Under the pieces are notes generated by a model. That model had not been told where the DNA came from, ran no database searches, and saw only the letters and a program-made list of their open reading frames with translations. A DNA stretch of 64,000 bases. Origin: Callorhinus ursinus. Its lineage: Eukaryota > Chordata > Mammalia > Carnivora > Otariidae. Below are positions 12,875-25,869 of this stretch, piece after piece. Where the stretch lies: NCBI RefSeq assembly GCF_003265705.1, contig NW_020312848.1, positions 53,548,765 through 53,612,764 on the forward strand, given 5' to 3'. The position numbers and the translations under genes are program-made. Numbering within the stretch: the first letter of the stretch is position 1; the number at the start of each line of letters is the position of its first letter.

Positions 12875-13799
12875 TCCATCTTGATGAGTTTTCATAGAAT
12901 GAATGCATCTGTGTAGCTAGTACCTGGCTCAAGAAGTAGCACATTACCAGTACTATAAGAGCCTCCCCCTCCTCCACCAGGAAAACCTTATCCTGACCTC
13001 TCACAAAATAGATGAGTTTTGTCTGTTTTTGAACTTTATATAAATAGAATAATTTAGCATATAGTCTTTTGTGTCTGGCTTCTGTTTTTCATACTAGGTT
13101 TACAAGCTTCCTCCATGTTACTGTGTCCATCTAAGTATCTATCCTGAACGCTGTCTAGTATTCCATTAGATGAATATGCCATTGTTTCTTTCCATTTTAT
13201 TTTGGGACATTCAGGTTGTTTTCTTGTTTTTAACTATGAGGCATAATACTACTCTGAAGATTGGTGTACATGTCCTTGACATATTATGTGCATCTCTATA
13301 GCTAGGAGTAGAATTTTTGTATGACAGGATATCCACATCGTAATGTCAGTCTAGTGTCTGTATTATAGGTTATCTGTATCATAGTGTCTTCATTAGCAGA
13401 AAGCAGTCTTCTAAAATAGTTGTCACAGTTTACCTTCTCACCATCATTGTATGGGAGTTTGAGCTGCTCCATATCTTGCAACACTGAGGTTGTCTTTTTC
13501 CATTTTTGCTGTTTTGTTGGATAATAGTTAATTAGTTTTAACTGCTTTATAACATTCCATGGTTTGAATAAAGCATGCTTACTTTAAAATCCTTTCCTCG
13601 GTAGATGAACAATTTGATTGTTTTTCATTTTTTACCATTTCAAACAGTACTATAGTGAATATATCTGTATATATCTCTTCATGCACATGTTTGAGAGTTT
13701 TGCTAAGGTTATAACTTGAAGTAGTATGTCTGAGTTTAATAATGCCATGTATTTATTTTTTCAATAGACTTCTATATTTCTCGCTAATGGGGTTATACT

Positions 13800-15260
13800 A
13801 TGAAGTGATAATTTTAGTTTTATTATAAATCATACTCATCAAGTATAGAGAATAAATGTTGCTTATTTAAAAGACATTATGTGAAACTTAATATCCTAGA
13901 ATTTGGGGTAATATTAGTGGGGAGAGATGAAACATGCTGCACAGCACCTGGCATATAGATTAAATAAAGCTTCCATTACCATTTTCACTGTTAAAATTAC
14001 TTATGATTATATTGCTATAAAATGCTCATTCTAACCTCCATGCAATTCATGTAAATTCTCCCACCATCCATTTGAAGGTAGCTTCTTTCAATCTTTGAAA
14101 TTTCTTTCTTTACTGGAGTTTTATTTTTCCTGCATACTAGAGTCATTGCATCCATTTGATCTTGATTTTTGATTACCCAGCTGCATATATACTGAGGTAG
14201 TTTGGGAAGTTTATATAATTTGAAAAGTTTATATAATTTGATTAGTAGATTTACACATTTGTGACATTCTTACTGAAGATTTGATCCTGAGCAAAATGGT
14301 GACGTGGAGCCCAAATTATTGTTCAAATTATTGTTCCCATTGAGATTTATGAAAATAACATGTATTTTTATAATTTTATATTTTCTATTAGATGTAAGAA
14401 CAGAGTCAATGTTAGTAGCATGACCAAAGCAAGACCTTTAATTTAGATTTTTGAATTTGATACTATCAGTGAGGTGGGTCAACATTTGTCTCAAAGAAAG
14501 GAAACTAATTAGTTTATTTGTTGCCATTACTTTTTTTCTTATAATTTTCATTTCTCGCATGGCGATTTTTTCCATGATCCTTAATTAGTCTTGATCTAGT
14601 CGACCCCTAGTTTCTCTCTTCAAATGAGAAATGCGTATTGCTATACAGAATCTCTTTTAGTCACTCTTCATCCCTCTTGTTCATCATGGACAGCAACACT
14701 GTTTTCACTAGCAAATGTGTTTTGAATTAACAAACCAAACTTTAACTCAAAAATCCCATGTTTATTTTTCAGAATAAAATTGTACTGGTTAATTTTATCT
14801 AAGAACTCAATTTTTGCCAGTTTGTTAATTTTTCAAAATCTTTTATACTTAACTGTTTACTAGCAGGCTAGTGCAAAAGACAATTTTGGTTTTGTTGTAC
14901 AGTTTTAAGATAACATTTCTATTGCATTCCTGTTTTTATGAATATTTTCTTATGGTTAAAGTGAATCTGAATTTGAATTTATCAGTTTTTATTATTTCAA
15001 ATCTAAGTATATTTGTATCTACATAGATCACGAATTGAGGCGGTTTAAGAAATATAACATTTCTTAAATAGTTAATATTCTTAAATATTCTTAAATATTT
15101 CTTAAAATATTAAGAAATATAATTTCTCAATAGTTTCATTTTAGAGTTGAATGCTAATGTATATGCTTTTAAAATGCAAATACCTGAAAAGAGTAATTTT
15201 TGTTTTCCACTAGATTTTAAGAATCAGTATCTAAGGCATTTCCACTTTCATTATTTCCAT
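13800..15260. other. No gene recognised
   Basis: AT-rich. It contains short local duplications: a doubled AGTTTATATAATTTG near 14200-14240 and a doubled AAATTATTGTTC near 14314-14338. An AT-rich palindromic cluster lies at 15044-15125 (TTTAAGAAAT/ATTTCTTAAA). No exon or RNA gene. Confidence 0.5.
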
Positions 15261-15264
15261 GCAG

Positions 15265-15370
15265 TATTATATAAAATCCTGTATGCTTTCTTCAACCCTC
15301 TGTCCCCAGTGCCCAGAGTGGTGTTGGTATACAGTCCCCATTTAATAAATGTTTGGAGAATGAACTGCTT
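15265..15370 (+). repeat. L2 3'-end fragment
   Basis: Matches the LINE2 terminus pattern: a CCCCAGTGCCCAGAG block, then AATAAATGTTTGGAGAATGA. It is short and diverged. Confidence 0.6.
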
Positions 15371-16084
15371 TTAAGTGTTCTTTTTCAGAAAAGGACATTG
15401 TCTCTTTACCCTGCACTACAAAGTGACTGGTAGCCTTCTACCTTGAGGTGCGTAGTCTTTGGAAGACTTTGTTGAAATGAATATGAATTACAATGGCTGA
15501 GCAGTTAACATCCTTTAAGGTTGTGCTTGAAGAAAATGATCTTTGTTAAGTGAGCCAAAAATAGTTACTTTGAGTTAAAAAAAAAGTGCAAATCAAAAAA
15601 CTATCATGTATTATGGGGGTTCTTGTTTAGCTTTTTAAAAATGTAGAAATAGAAACACTGCTAGTGTAAGTCTACTCTGAGGGAGACAGGGATGATATCA
15701 TCAGTGTTGAGAATTTTTTCTGAAGTATAACTTCTGTGTGATTTCTCTTCAACTTTTTTTTACTCCTAGACCAGTTTCCTGATCTACAAGATGGAGATTG
15801 AATGATTGAATAAAGTACTAGTTGATTCCCTCACCAGCTTTCACTGAGGATCTATGCTAGACCATGTAGTACATACAAAGATATGTTGGCGTGTTGTAGT
15901 GGATTCCACCTCTTCTCCTATGATCTTTGTCATGGGTTTATACATTTTTATTCTTGTATTGCCATTATGTTAGTATTTTGGGAGGGAATGGATATAATAG
16001 TATGTGTTTAGACTGATAGGCTAAACTAGAAGTCCTTCAGTGATATTGTTGATAAATCTATAGGACAGTTTTAATCACTTACCT

Positions 16085-17530
16085 TCCTTGAAATACTTAA
16101 CACTGCTAACTGCTTCCTCCCATATCATCCCCTGTTCTCATGTTATGTTCTCTCACTTATTCCTCTTGCTAAGTCTCCTCTGTGAGTCCTTTCTTTACCC
16201 ACCACTTAAATTTAGGTTTTTTCCTGTGTTCCATCTTCACCTGCTCACTCTGTATGTACATTATTCTAGATGAGCTCACTTATTCCCAAAGCTTTGAGTT
16301 TAGTGTTGGGACTCCCGCTTTTGTATTTCTAGCTTCTAATTCTCCTCTGAGTTTGAGATCTGCATCTACAAGTACCTCCTTGATATCTGTACTTACATGT
16401 CCTATAGGAATCTATCTAAAATGAAGCTCATTGTAAGAGATGAATCACTATATTCTACTCCTGAAACCAATACTACACTATGTGTTAACTGTCTTAAATT
16501 AAAAAAAAAAAACAATAAAATTAATCTCATTTTCAGCTCCTGTCTCATCTATTAAAAGTATGCTCTTACGATATTTTCTGTCTTAGTGAATAGCAAGCAC
16601 TGTTATAAACTCAGTTGCCTATGTCAGAAATATTGGATCACCAATATTGGGTCACCTGGACATCTCCCTCCTTCTCATCTTCACTCTCTTAGGTCCATTA
16701 AGGCTAAATAACCTCCAGATTTGATTGCAAACTTCTATCTTTCTGCACATCCCACTGATAATACCCTAGTCTAAAACTTTTACTTTAACAACTGCAATGA
16801 CTGTTCTCGATTCTCTATGCCCTTCCTTCCCTTAACTCACTAGGTAGCAAGACTTAACTTTAAAAATAAAGATTAGATGATTTTTGTGTTCTTAACTAAA
16901 ATCTTACATTTGTTTTTCCTTGAATTTAGGGTAAAATGCAAACCAACCCTTCAGAGTACAAGTCCTTGCAAGAATTGGACCATGCCTGCCCCCTTAGCAT
17001 CATCTTCCTCTACTCAGCAGATTTCTGACTCTTCTTTCTTACTTCACTTACTCTGGCCTAATTTTATTAATTGATGGCTTCAAGTTCTTTTGTGCCTTGT
17101 GGCTTTTGTGCGTGTTGTTCCTTCTGTGGGACTTGGCAATGGATGCATGGGGTAAAAGATCAGGATGGTCCTGAGATTTCAAACTTGGTTATTATGTTTC
17201 CTTTTTCATAGACTTTATGCTAGTAAATTAATGTACATACAATCAAGCATCAAAGTATAACATGCATATAAGCCCTCTCTAGGGCTTCTCTCTATTCTAC
17301 AACCTAGAATATTTCAGAACTCCTCTCTGTGTAGTGATTCCCAAAGATATCTTGTGTTCCACGTTTCTCTACATGTTCTGTTCTCTTTGAAAGGTGCTTC
17401 TTTGCTTATGTGGTAGATGAACTCCTACTGTCCTTTAACACCCAGTCCAAACACAGCTCCTTGGAGGCTATGAGCCTTCACAATTGTTGATGACAGCTTC
17501 CTTGATGTCACCTGTGTGTATTTTGCAGCT
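16085..17530 (+). repeat. Degenerate L2 (LINE2), interrupted
   Basis: Scattered matches to the L2 ORF2 end and 3' region in sense order. They are TGAGCTCACTTATTCCCAAAG followed by AAATGAAGCTCATT, a TTGGGTCACCTGGACATCTC region, and a TTGTGGCTTTTGTGCGTG/CTGTCCTTTAACACCCAGTC part. It is interrupted at 16433-16531. The open frames here are remnants of it. Confidence 0.5.
16433..16531 (+). mobile_element. Short L1 3'-end insertion
   Basis: TGAATCACTATATTCTACTC and following, then TATGTGTTAACTG and a poly-A run match the terminal ~60 bases of a mammalian L1 3' UTR. L2-like sequence resumes after it, so it is a very short 5'-truncated insertion. Confidence 0.65.
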
Positions 17531-17640
17531 GTACCTGAGACTTAGCAAATTTAAGTAGCTTGTTCAGTTACTAAGTGACAGAACCGGGATTTGAACCTTC
17601 ACTTTTCTGACTTGAAAGCATCTTGAAAGCATAAGTCTTC
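17530..17640 (-). repeat. MIR fragment, antisense
   Basis: CTTAGCAAATTTAAGTAGCT, then AACCGGGATTTGAACCTTCA follow the antisense MIR core order (the latter is the AGAGCTGGGATTTGAACCC-type block). Confidence 0.7.
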
Positions 17641-17644
17641 AACT

Positions 17645-20600
17645 GTCTTTTGCTAGGCACTGTCATTATTTAATAAGTACTTATTAAATACATAGGTTAA
17701 TAAAAAAATAAAATACTATATGACCTAATTAGTAAGAAAAGCTTTTATGGCATCAATGAGAAGAAGTGACTCGACTGACATGGAAGATAAAAATTTGGCA
17801 GGAAGGGAAAAGGAAATCCATATCTGTAGGATATGGTTCTGCCTTGCTTTGTAACTCCCTAAGATACCAAAAGGTATCTCAAAAAAAGGTATGAAGCTAA
17901 ACTTCAGTGACATAGGCCATGAAATGAATAAATTCATTTGTATTAAAAGTGGCAAACATATATCACATATTCTTCTTGTGTTTTAATTGCTTTATGCATT
18001 TGTGTCTTGTTCCCCTCAACTTGATTGTTAGCTTCTTTTGAACAAAGATATACTGTATCTTTTCTTAGCATCTCCTGTAATATCTGGTTCTACTTGATAA
18101 TTTTTTTTTTGTATATTAAATAAATGATGGTGTCTTATCTCTTTTAAACTTAATTTTAGGGACAAAATTTCAAATACTTTCACATAGAGTAATGCCGCTG
18201 ATAATTGATTTATACATACCAACAGTTGGAAGCATGAATGTACATGAAAAATAGAACTAACTCTTCACTATTGGATTTAATATTTTTTTGAGAAAGAAAA
18301 TACTCTGGTATGCATAATGTCAAGGACATACTCAGTGAAGAAAAGCAATTTATGTTGGATCTATGCTAGAAGAAGGCTCTATTCTAGCATTTAACTAGTA
18401 GGTGAGTTTAAATATCTGTGCAACTCTATCTTAGGACTTATTTTGCCTTTTACTTTTTCTTTTGAATATCAAAAGATATTCACATTTGGAAGGACATATT
18501 CTTGTTAGCTCTAATGAGTTTTTTTGGTAAATGAATTGAATATAAACAACTATTGTGTTTGTCTTTTTTTGTAAGAAAGATTTCAAGCTGAAGATCCTAG
18601 TCATATAATTAAAAGGACTAATCCCATTCAATCCTCCAATCCGTCTATAGAAATAGAATTCTTAAAACATATACACAAAAGGGAATATGGTGCCTGTTGA
18701 ATTTTATATTATGTTCAGTTGAACTATTATACTTCTAAAACAAATTTAATTTTGATTAGGAAAAATGATTCCCTTTTTTGTGCATTTATAAATGTAGACA
18801 TTGTAGATCATGCCAGCACTAGGGAAGTTAAGGAGGGGGGAGAAGTAACACTTGTATTATGTTAAATCAGAGAAATAATTGCACTTGGCAGTTTTTGTTT
18901 GCAGAATGCAGGAAAGGCTGAGGGCTTTTGTACAGTTCAAAGAGCACATTCCACAGATACAGCAGTTGTTGGTTGCCTGCAGGGGTCGTCAGGATTGGGG
19001 GTGGTGGTAGAGGTCTGTCTCACAGAAGTCTGTTGGGCTGTGTGTTTGTAAAGAAAAAAAAATGCTTGCACCTTTTTGAAAAGTTGTTTAGAAATTGCCT
19101 CCTATCATTTATTTTAAATATAACACTTTTGCCTCCGAGTTTAATCTGTGCAATAATCAGATGGCATTCTTGTGTAGCCTTGGCTACCTCTTGTTCTTTA
19201 ATCATCTGTTTTCAGATTTAGGTTTACATGTTCAGACGTGGAAGCATAGAGCTGCTGACTGTTAATCTGTCAGTTAAACTACATAGAAAAGTACAACAAT
19301 CGATTATATTTCACAGTCATGTATTCAACTCTCATTTATACAACAAGCATATTAAACAATTTCAGCAAGTTAACTCCAGACTCTTGAGAGAGCCTTCTTT
19401 AACTAAAAATATGCCAAAGGCTAGCTTTTTCAGATGGCATGCCAAGACTTATGCTGAATTAACACATGTATCAATTCCCTGCAGAATATGCAAGTTCTGG
19501 TTTCTGCTGTGAACTGAACTAATGTAGCTGAAAGTTCTCTGAAAGCTGTAAATTGTAGGGCAGATATAAATTAGCATTATTAAGTTTCTTGAAATGTCCA
19601 GTTTACATGACATTATGTGACTTATGTGTGCTTTATTTTTTTATATAAACTTTTGGCAAAGTATATCAACAGAGTTTCATTAGCTATTTTCTTGGATTTA
19701 AAAAAATGACCAATTAGTGATACTCTGTTATAATTTTGGTTTTAGGAAAAGCCCCCAAAGCCTTATCTTGACCTAATCTTGAATTAATAAGAATTTGGGA
19801 TATTTTGTTGCTTCCAGATGTGTTTTATCTAAAGTGTCATACTCGATTGCCAGAAGATTAGTTAGTGTGGTACAAAGCAAGAGAGACATCAAAATTAGAA
19901 TTATCTGTTGAACAGCTTCTGTGTCCATTGTCATAAGAACTTCGTTTTCACCTTTTAAGATTTGTTACTTTCAGGTTAAGAAATGCTGAGAACATATCAG
20001 AAAGGACAGAAGCAAATTTAGCAGAGTCCATGTACCCACTGTTCAGATTTAATAGATACTGCTATTTTGCCATTTTAATTTTAGATCTCTTTTTTAAGAA
20101 ATCTTTAACAACCAAAGCTTTTTTTTTAATAGTGTTGAAATACCCATTACCAAATTGGTTATTTGATAGCAACATCCTAAGGTTTTTAACTGAGGTCTTT
20201 CCAGTTTTTAGGATCAGGCTTGTTAATACAGTCTCCTCAGAATAGCAACAGCTCCTTACCAGTGTGACTTAAAGACCCAAGGCCCTTCTGTCCCAGAATT
20301 TCAGCTTTCCTCCTCATTATTTCTATAAGACCTGAAACTGTTTTATTTTTCAGTTTTTAGCTATGGGACATTGGGGGCTGTTATTAAATATAAGTGCTTT
20401 ATGGAGGGAATAACACATTAAGCCATTATTAGCCATTATCATCATCACTCAGAAGCTGGGGTGATAGAGCTGGATTCTGAGAAGAGAGTGGCTGGGAGGA
20501 AGGGGGTGCTTTGCGTTGGGTCCGCCTACAGCATTTGGTAGATGTGTGAAATAAGTCCCAAATGAACATACAACAAAGAATCATATAATACATCTCAGAA

Positions 20601-20745
20601 ATTTTCACTGGGGCTATATGGGAAAGAGAAACAAATGACAGCAACATTATGTGAGGTCCCTGACTTTTTGCAAAGTTAAGACCCACCATTTCCATGCTGT
20701 TTAGTAGATCTGTAAAACTGCTAGGGAGGCTGCCTTTTGGTTTGT
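17645..20745. other. 3.1 kb without a recognised gene
   Basis: No SINE or confidently named repeat. The part from about 18.9 to 19.65 kb is less repeat-like, with mixed composition and a 94-codon open frame at 19228-19512. The frame has no recognisable domain and I treat it as chance. The part around 19.98-20.26 kb resembles old L1 3' UTR weakly. Confidence 0.45.
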
Positions 20746-20749
20746 AGCA

Positions 20750-20890
20750 CGCGTTCCTATCATTTCCTAAGTAGATGGTGTTAAACCCATTTTACCAGTG
20801 AGAATATTGAGTAACAAGAGAGTTAGGTGGCTTTCTAAAAGCTTACAGCTAGGAGGTAAAAAATCCAGAATTTCTGCCAGTAAGTCCCTC
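20750..20890 (-). repeat. MIR fragment, antisense
   Basis: AACCCATTTTACCAGTGAGA, then AGAGAGTTAGGTGGCTTTCT, then CTTACAGCTAGGAGGTAAA match the antisense MIR core. Confidence 0.75.
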
Positions 20891-21244
20891 TGTTGACTGT
20901 TCCCTAATAACTTCGTGTGATTCATTGCCTTCATTACCAAAATGTACTTCTGCCGCTTTAAACTTATCTAAAGCTTATCTGGTTTTTAAAGAAACAGTTC
21001 AAGATGTATACTTTCCTTAAAACATCCTCCCCCCACTCCCCAATTCAGTGCTGTCCTTTCTGTGAATGCTTGCAGTACAAAAGTAAGCATAGACTTTTAT
21101 GGTCTCCCATATTCTACTAATGTATGTGTGTTTGTTATCCTTTAAAACTGTTTGCTTGGACCCTTAAGATCTGGTCGTTGGCTTATATTTTTTAGGGTTC
21201 CAATTATTGCCAACACAGCACTAAGCACTTAGTGAATGCTCAGT

Positions 21245-21515
21245 AACGCCTGCTTCTGGATTTAGTTCAGGGCTCCAGTCCCAGTACTGACAATTACCAG
21301 CTGTGTGATATCAGACAAGTCCCTTACTATCTCTGAGCTTTAATTCCTTCGCTTGTAAAAAGGGGATAATAATAAAGCTTATCTCAAAGGATTGTTATGG
21401 GAATTAAGCCAGACATTGCAATATAAAATGCTTAGCTTAGTGCTTGGAACATAATAGCATAGTAAACATAAACAAGTAACCATAACACAATAAATGCTAG
21501 TTCTTGTTATTGTTG
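21245..21515 (+). repeat. MIR, well preserved
   Basis: Sense-order MIR blocks: CAGCTGTGTGATATCAGACA, TCTCTGAGCTTTAATTCCTT, AAAAAGGGGATAATAATAA, GGATTGTTATGGGAATTAAG, GTGCTTGGAACATAATAGC and AATAAATGCTAGTTCTTG. It is nearly full length for this family. Confidence 0.92.
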
Positions 21516-22084
21516 ATCAGTGTAATCAGTCAACACTTACAGAGCAAAGGATTGCCCATAAGCGCAACTTCTATTAGAAAAATTCTCTGATTTCAACTTT
21601 TGTGTCCCATTTGACAAAAAATGTCCCTCTTTGAAATAAACAAATTCATAGTTCATAGAAGTTTGACTGATTAAAGAGAACCACACACACACATATACAT
21701 ACACACCCTAACACAGACACATTTTATCCATGCTCAGAAATTTGGACCTTACTTAGTAGGCAAACACCCAGAAATCCCAACTTATTCTTGAAGTCATCCA
21801 TCCTCTCCATATCTACAGCAATAGCTTTCTCTTTACTTTCACTCCTGTCCACTAACAGGAGTCCTAACCTTGGATCCTTTGCCTCTAGCCGTTCCTGATA
21901 GAACTGAATTTCACCATAATTAGTTTCCTTTGTAATTTTATGTATTTTATTGTATGCATTTAACAGTATTACTCTGAGGAAGGCTGTGTAGGCTTCACTA
22001 GACAGACAGAAGCTCTTGCGGCACCCACACAGCTAAGAATCTCCACCAGAAATTGAATTTATTTTCTATAGAGCATGATTATGG

Positions 22085-22620
22085 TGCTCTGCTAAAAAAT
22101 GTAAATCGGATCATGTCACTCTTCAGTGTTAAAGCCTTTACGTGTACTTGGAATAAAACAGAAGTTTCTTTCATTGGCTTGGAGAAGGCCTCCTGCCTAG
22201 CCCTAAATCATCTCTTGCCACTGTGTTCCTTGCTTACTCTGGCTTCCTGTCAGTTCTTGAAACCCTTCCTGACTCAGGGCCTTTGCACTTGCTGTTTTCA
22301 CTGTTTAGAATGTTTCTCTTCCTGCCTGGCCTGCCCCTGGTACTCAGGTCTTAGTTTAGGTGATGCCGTCTCCGGGAGCTTTTGCTGGCCTCCCTATCCG
22401 AAGGAACTCCCCACTCCTCTCTTTTCTTGTTCTTTTCCACAGCTCATTTCATTTATTTAGTTATATATAACAAACAGATACCTTGGTTTATGCCTATTTT
22501 CATACTAATTTGTAAATTCCACGGGGGGCATAGAATATGTAAGTCTTATTTAGGCTGCCATTTAGTATAAAACCTGACCCTTTGTAGATCAGTAAATGTC
22601 TATTGAATGAATGAATGAAT
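22085..22620 (+). repeat. L2 3' region, well preserved
   Basis: Long sense match to LINE2: AATCGGATCATGTCACTCTT, CTTGGAATAAAACAGAAG, CAGGGCCTTTGCACTTGCTG, GGTGATGCCGTCTCCGGGAG, then CAGTAAATGTCTATTGAATG with a (GAAT)n end. The 135-codon open frame at 22053-22460 lies inside it and is not a host gene. Confidence 0.9.
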
Positions 22621-22624
22621 TGGG

Positions 22625-23735
22625 GGAACATGAATGGTCTGCTATTTGGAATATACAAACTCATGTGTTTATTCATAAACTCATTTATTAGACAAAGAAA
22701 AATGAGAGACCAGCTATAACATTTAAATTCTGAATACCTTTCAGAGTAATTCATGAGCTACAGATGGATGCTTTAATCTCCTCGGTTATTCAGAAATGAA
22801 ATGTAATAGTTCATTATATGACAAGGGGAACCACCCAGAAAATCAGAATTCAAAAAATGTGGTTAACTTCTTCTCCTATGTTACACCTTCCATCTGCCAT
22901 ACCCTAAGCCTGTACCCTATTAACTCTGTTTCATGATAACTTTATCTTATGAGTGACTCACTTGATTGCCATATACCAGAATCATGTGTGCACCCATTGA
23001 AACTGCTTTTCTGTCATTTATAATGTTTATTTTAAAAAATACCTTATCATTTGTATAGAAAGTTATATCTCAAACTTAGGATAATTAAACACTTTCGGTC
23101 CTGGTGCAGTCAGTCAGGATAGCCTTTTATTATTATTCTCTAACTTAAAGTATGTTTATTGAACTGATTCTTCTATTAAAATGGAAGCTTCATTTTAGTG
23201 ATATATATATAGATTTGAACAGTAACTCTTTAATATATGTGGAAATAAAACCCACAAGCATCTACTCTTTATTTCCCACCTCTCTTTTGGAGAAAAGTAT
23301 TCTTTAATAGAGTTGGCAAAGTTTTGTGTAGAGTAGTTTCTTTCTCTAAGTAGGTCAGTGACAACCTGAGAATATCTTCTTTATTATCTTAAATAATCAG
23401 TGGTTATCCTATCCTAGGTGATCTTGTAATCTATAAAAATAAAGAAAACAGCAGAATGTGGTTTATACTTTGATCATTACTTGGAGGACTTTTGTACGCT
23501 AAAAAATTAGGTAATTCTTTTCTTGAAGGGAAATGACTATTTTTTTTCCTTATTACTTTTATTGCTTTACTTTTTAAGAGGTCTCTAAAGGCCAGGTGGT
23601 TCCAATAATAATTAAGGCCATTCTCTTTTTTTAATTCACTTGTGGCTCAACATAATTTCATAACTGACTGCTTTTAGTGTTATTCTTTTCTTGGCCATAC
23701 TGATTATTTGTAGAGAATTTCATGCAAATGAATAA
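22625..23735. other. No gene recognised
   Basis: AT-rich, with no named repeat confidently seen and no exon or RNA gene. Confidence 0.5.
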
Positions 23736-23739
23736 ATGT

Positions 23740-23955
23740 TTATAAATGCATATTTATCCATTTGTTTTTTAGACTTTACATATGAGTGATGTCCTATGGC
23801 ATTTGTCTTTCTCAGTCTGACTTATTTCACTTAGCACAATAACCTCTGGGTCCATCCACGTTGTCACAAATGGCAAAAATCTTATCCTTTCTTATGGCTG
23901 CGTAATATTCCATTGTATATCTATGCCATGTCTTCTTTATCCATTCATCTGTCAA
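23740..23955 (-). mobile_element. L1 ORF2 3'-end fragment, antisense
   Basis: CACTTAGCACAATAACCTCT, GGGTCCATCCACGTTGTCAC, TTATGGCTGCGTAATATTCC and TCTTCTTTATCCATTCATCT are the antisense of the L1 ORF2 C-terminal code (the E-Y-Y-A-A-I and W-M-E-L-E blocks). Confidence 0.9.
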
Positions 23956-23959
23956 TAAA

Positions 23960-25015
23960 TGCATATTGATTGAAGAAGCTTTACTTTAGGTTAGTTGGGG
24001 TATAATGGGAAGGAAAAAGGTGTATGCATTTTTGTGATCTGTCCCACTATTTCTTTTAGGACCCTGAGAACACGAGGGCAATATTATTATGCTACTACTT
24101 AAAGGATAAATGCCATTTCCTCCTACTATTTCCCTCCTCCTTGCTGCCACAGCCAAGTTATTTCTGATTCCAGTTCTGAATATTTTTGTGTTTTACCAAT
24201 TTCCTGCCTCTGTCCCTCCTTTCTTCTTTTTCCCCTCCCTGCCTTCTTCCCTTTCTCTCTCTCTCTATCCATTCCTGTCCCTTTTCCAAAAAAGATATAG
24301 AATAAATGAATTCATTTTCAGAAAATATAAGGAAACAAACTCATCAATACAAAAAGATACTATAGTGTCCGATAGTGAAATTAGTTTCTGCGTGGGATAC
24401 AGTAGGGGTGTTGTCTGGTTATCTGGAATTAGGGGAGGGGAAGCAGGAGAGTCTAATTCTTCTCACGATCCCTAGAGCTGCGGAGTTTGGGACTTCTGCA
24501 GTATGGATTCATAGTTTCTTGGCTTTTTCAACAAAACTCGTTCGCTTTCCAGCTTCTAACATTTGTTGCTATTGTCTTCTCTTTTGAACTTTCTCACCTT
24601 GTAGGTTTGTTCTTTTGTTGAACCGTCCTTAGTTGTCCTTTTTTGTATGGTTTATAAAGGGATAAATGCATGTAGTCCTTTTTGTTTTGAACTGGAAATT
24701 CTCATTTCATTTTTGACAGAGATATATGAGGTATCTGTTTACACATGGGAGAAGACAGAGAAGCTCTCTTGAATAATAAAAAATCCCAAGAAAGATACCA
24801 GGCCTTGTGGCCCGATAAAAGTATTTAACTTCTCCGATCAGTTCCCTGCCTCCCTAGAGTGTGGTTTGAGGTGAAGATGGGGATTAAAACCTGAGTTTTC
24901 TCTAGAGGCACATACGCAGCGAGACATTTAAGCACAAGTGCTTAGGGGGCGTATGGTATCAGTCTGTTCATAAAATTTTTCCATTGAAGGATTATGAGCA
25001 TAGAACCTGATTTAT
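23960..25015. other. No gene recognised
   Basis: Contains a pyrimidine-rich run at about 24.2-24.29 kb and otherwise undistinguished sequence. No exon supported. Confidence 0.5.
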
Positions 25016-25019
25016 TAAC

Positions 25020-25800
25020 TTTTTTTAATTAATAGACTTTATTTTGGGGGGAAGTTTTAGGTTCATAGAAGAAATGAGCAGCTAGTACAGAGTTCCCTTT
25101 TTTTACCCTCTTTTCCCAAAATAGTTTCCTTTGTTAACATCTTGCATTAATGTGGTGCATTTGCTACAATTGATGAACCAAAACTGATACAAAATGGATA
25201 CTATTATTAACTAAATTCCAGTGTTCACATCAGGGTTCCTAATTTGTGTGGTATAGTTCTGTGAGTTTTGACAAATATATACTGTCATTTATCCATCATT
25301 ATAGTATATAGAATAATTCTACTGCCCTAAAAATCCCTTGTGTTCCATCTATTTTCTCTCTCCCTTACTCCTTTTCGACCCCCTGCTGACAACTGATCTT
25401 TTATTGTCGTTATAGTTTTGCCTTTTACAGAGTAGTTGTAGTTGTAGTATAGTATGTAGCATTTTCAGACTGACTTCTTTGACTTAGCAATATGCATTTA
25501 AGTTTCCCCTGTGCCTTGTCATGGTTTCATATGATATCTCATTTCTTTTTATTGTTGGATAACATTCCCTTATATGGATGTATAACAGTTTGTTTATCCA
25601 TTCACTTGTTGAAAGACATATTGGTTGCTTCCAAGTTTCAGCAATTATAAAGCCTCTATAAACATTCTTGTGCAGATTTTTGTGTGGACATAGTTTTCAA
25701 CTCATTTGGGGAAATACCTAGAGTGTAATTTCTGGGTTGCATGGTAAGATTGTAATAAACTAGGAAACTGGCTTCCAAAGTGCTTATACATTAACTTGTT
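25020..25800 (-). mobile_element. Old L1 3' UTR fragment, antisense
   Basis: Recognisable antisense L1M landmarks: TTTTAGGTTCATAGAAGAAA, CTACAATTGATGAACCAAAA, TACTGCCCTAAAAATCCCTTG, GTTTATCCATTCACTTGTTG and CATATTGGTTGCTTCCAAG. The same family is seen at 40.97-41.5 kb. Confidence 0.85.
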
Positions 25801-25869
25801 TTCATTTTTTAGAAACAGTATAGATTGTTTTATGGAGCAATGTATATGGAAATCAATAGTAATTTGTAT

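Larger units (their letters stand above)
12110..13800 (-). mobile_element. Old L1 3' UTR/ORF2-end fragments, antisense
   Basis: From about 12.90 to 13.56 kb the plus strand carries the antisense L1 signature: GTGTCTGGCTTCTGTTTTTC, then CTCCATGTTACTGTGTCC, then TAGTATTCCATTAGATG. Flanking sequence from 12.11 kb looks like older L1 3' UTR but is less certain. A SINE interrupts it at 12.4-12.6 kb. Confidence 0.6.

Noticed and set aside
19228..19512. 94-codon plus-strand open frame in repeat-poor DNA
   Set aside because: No recognisable domain, start context or splice support. A frame of this length is expected by chance in 64 kb.
22053..22460. 135-codon plus-strand open frame
   Set aside because: It lies inside a well-preserved L2 3' region and is not a host gene.
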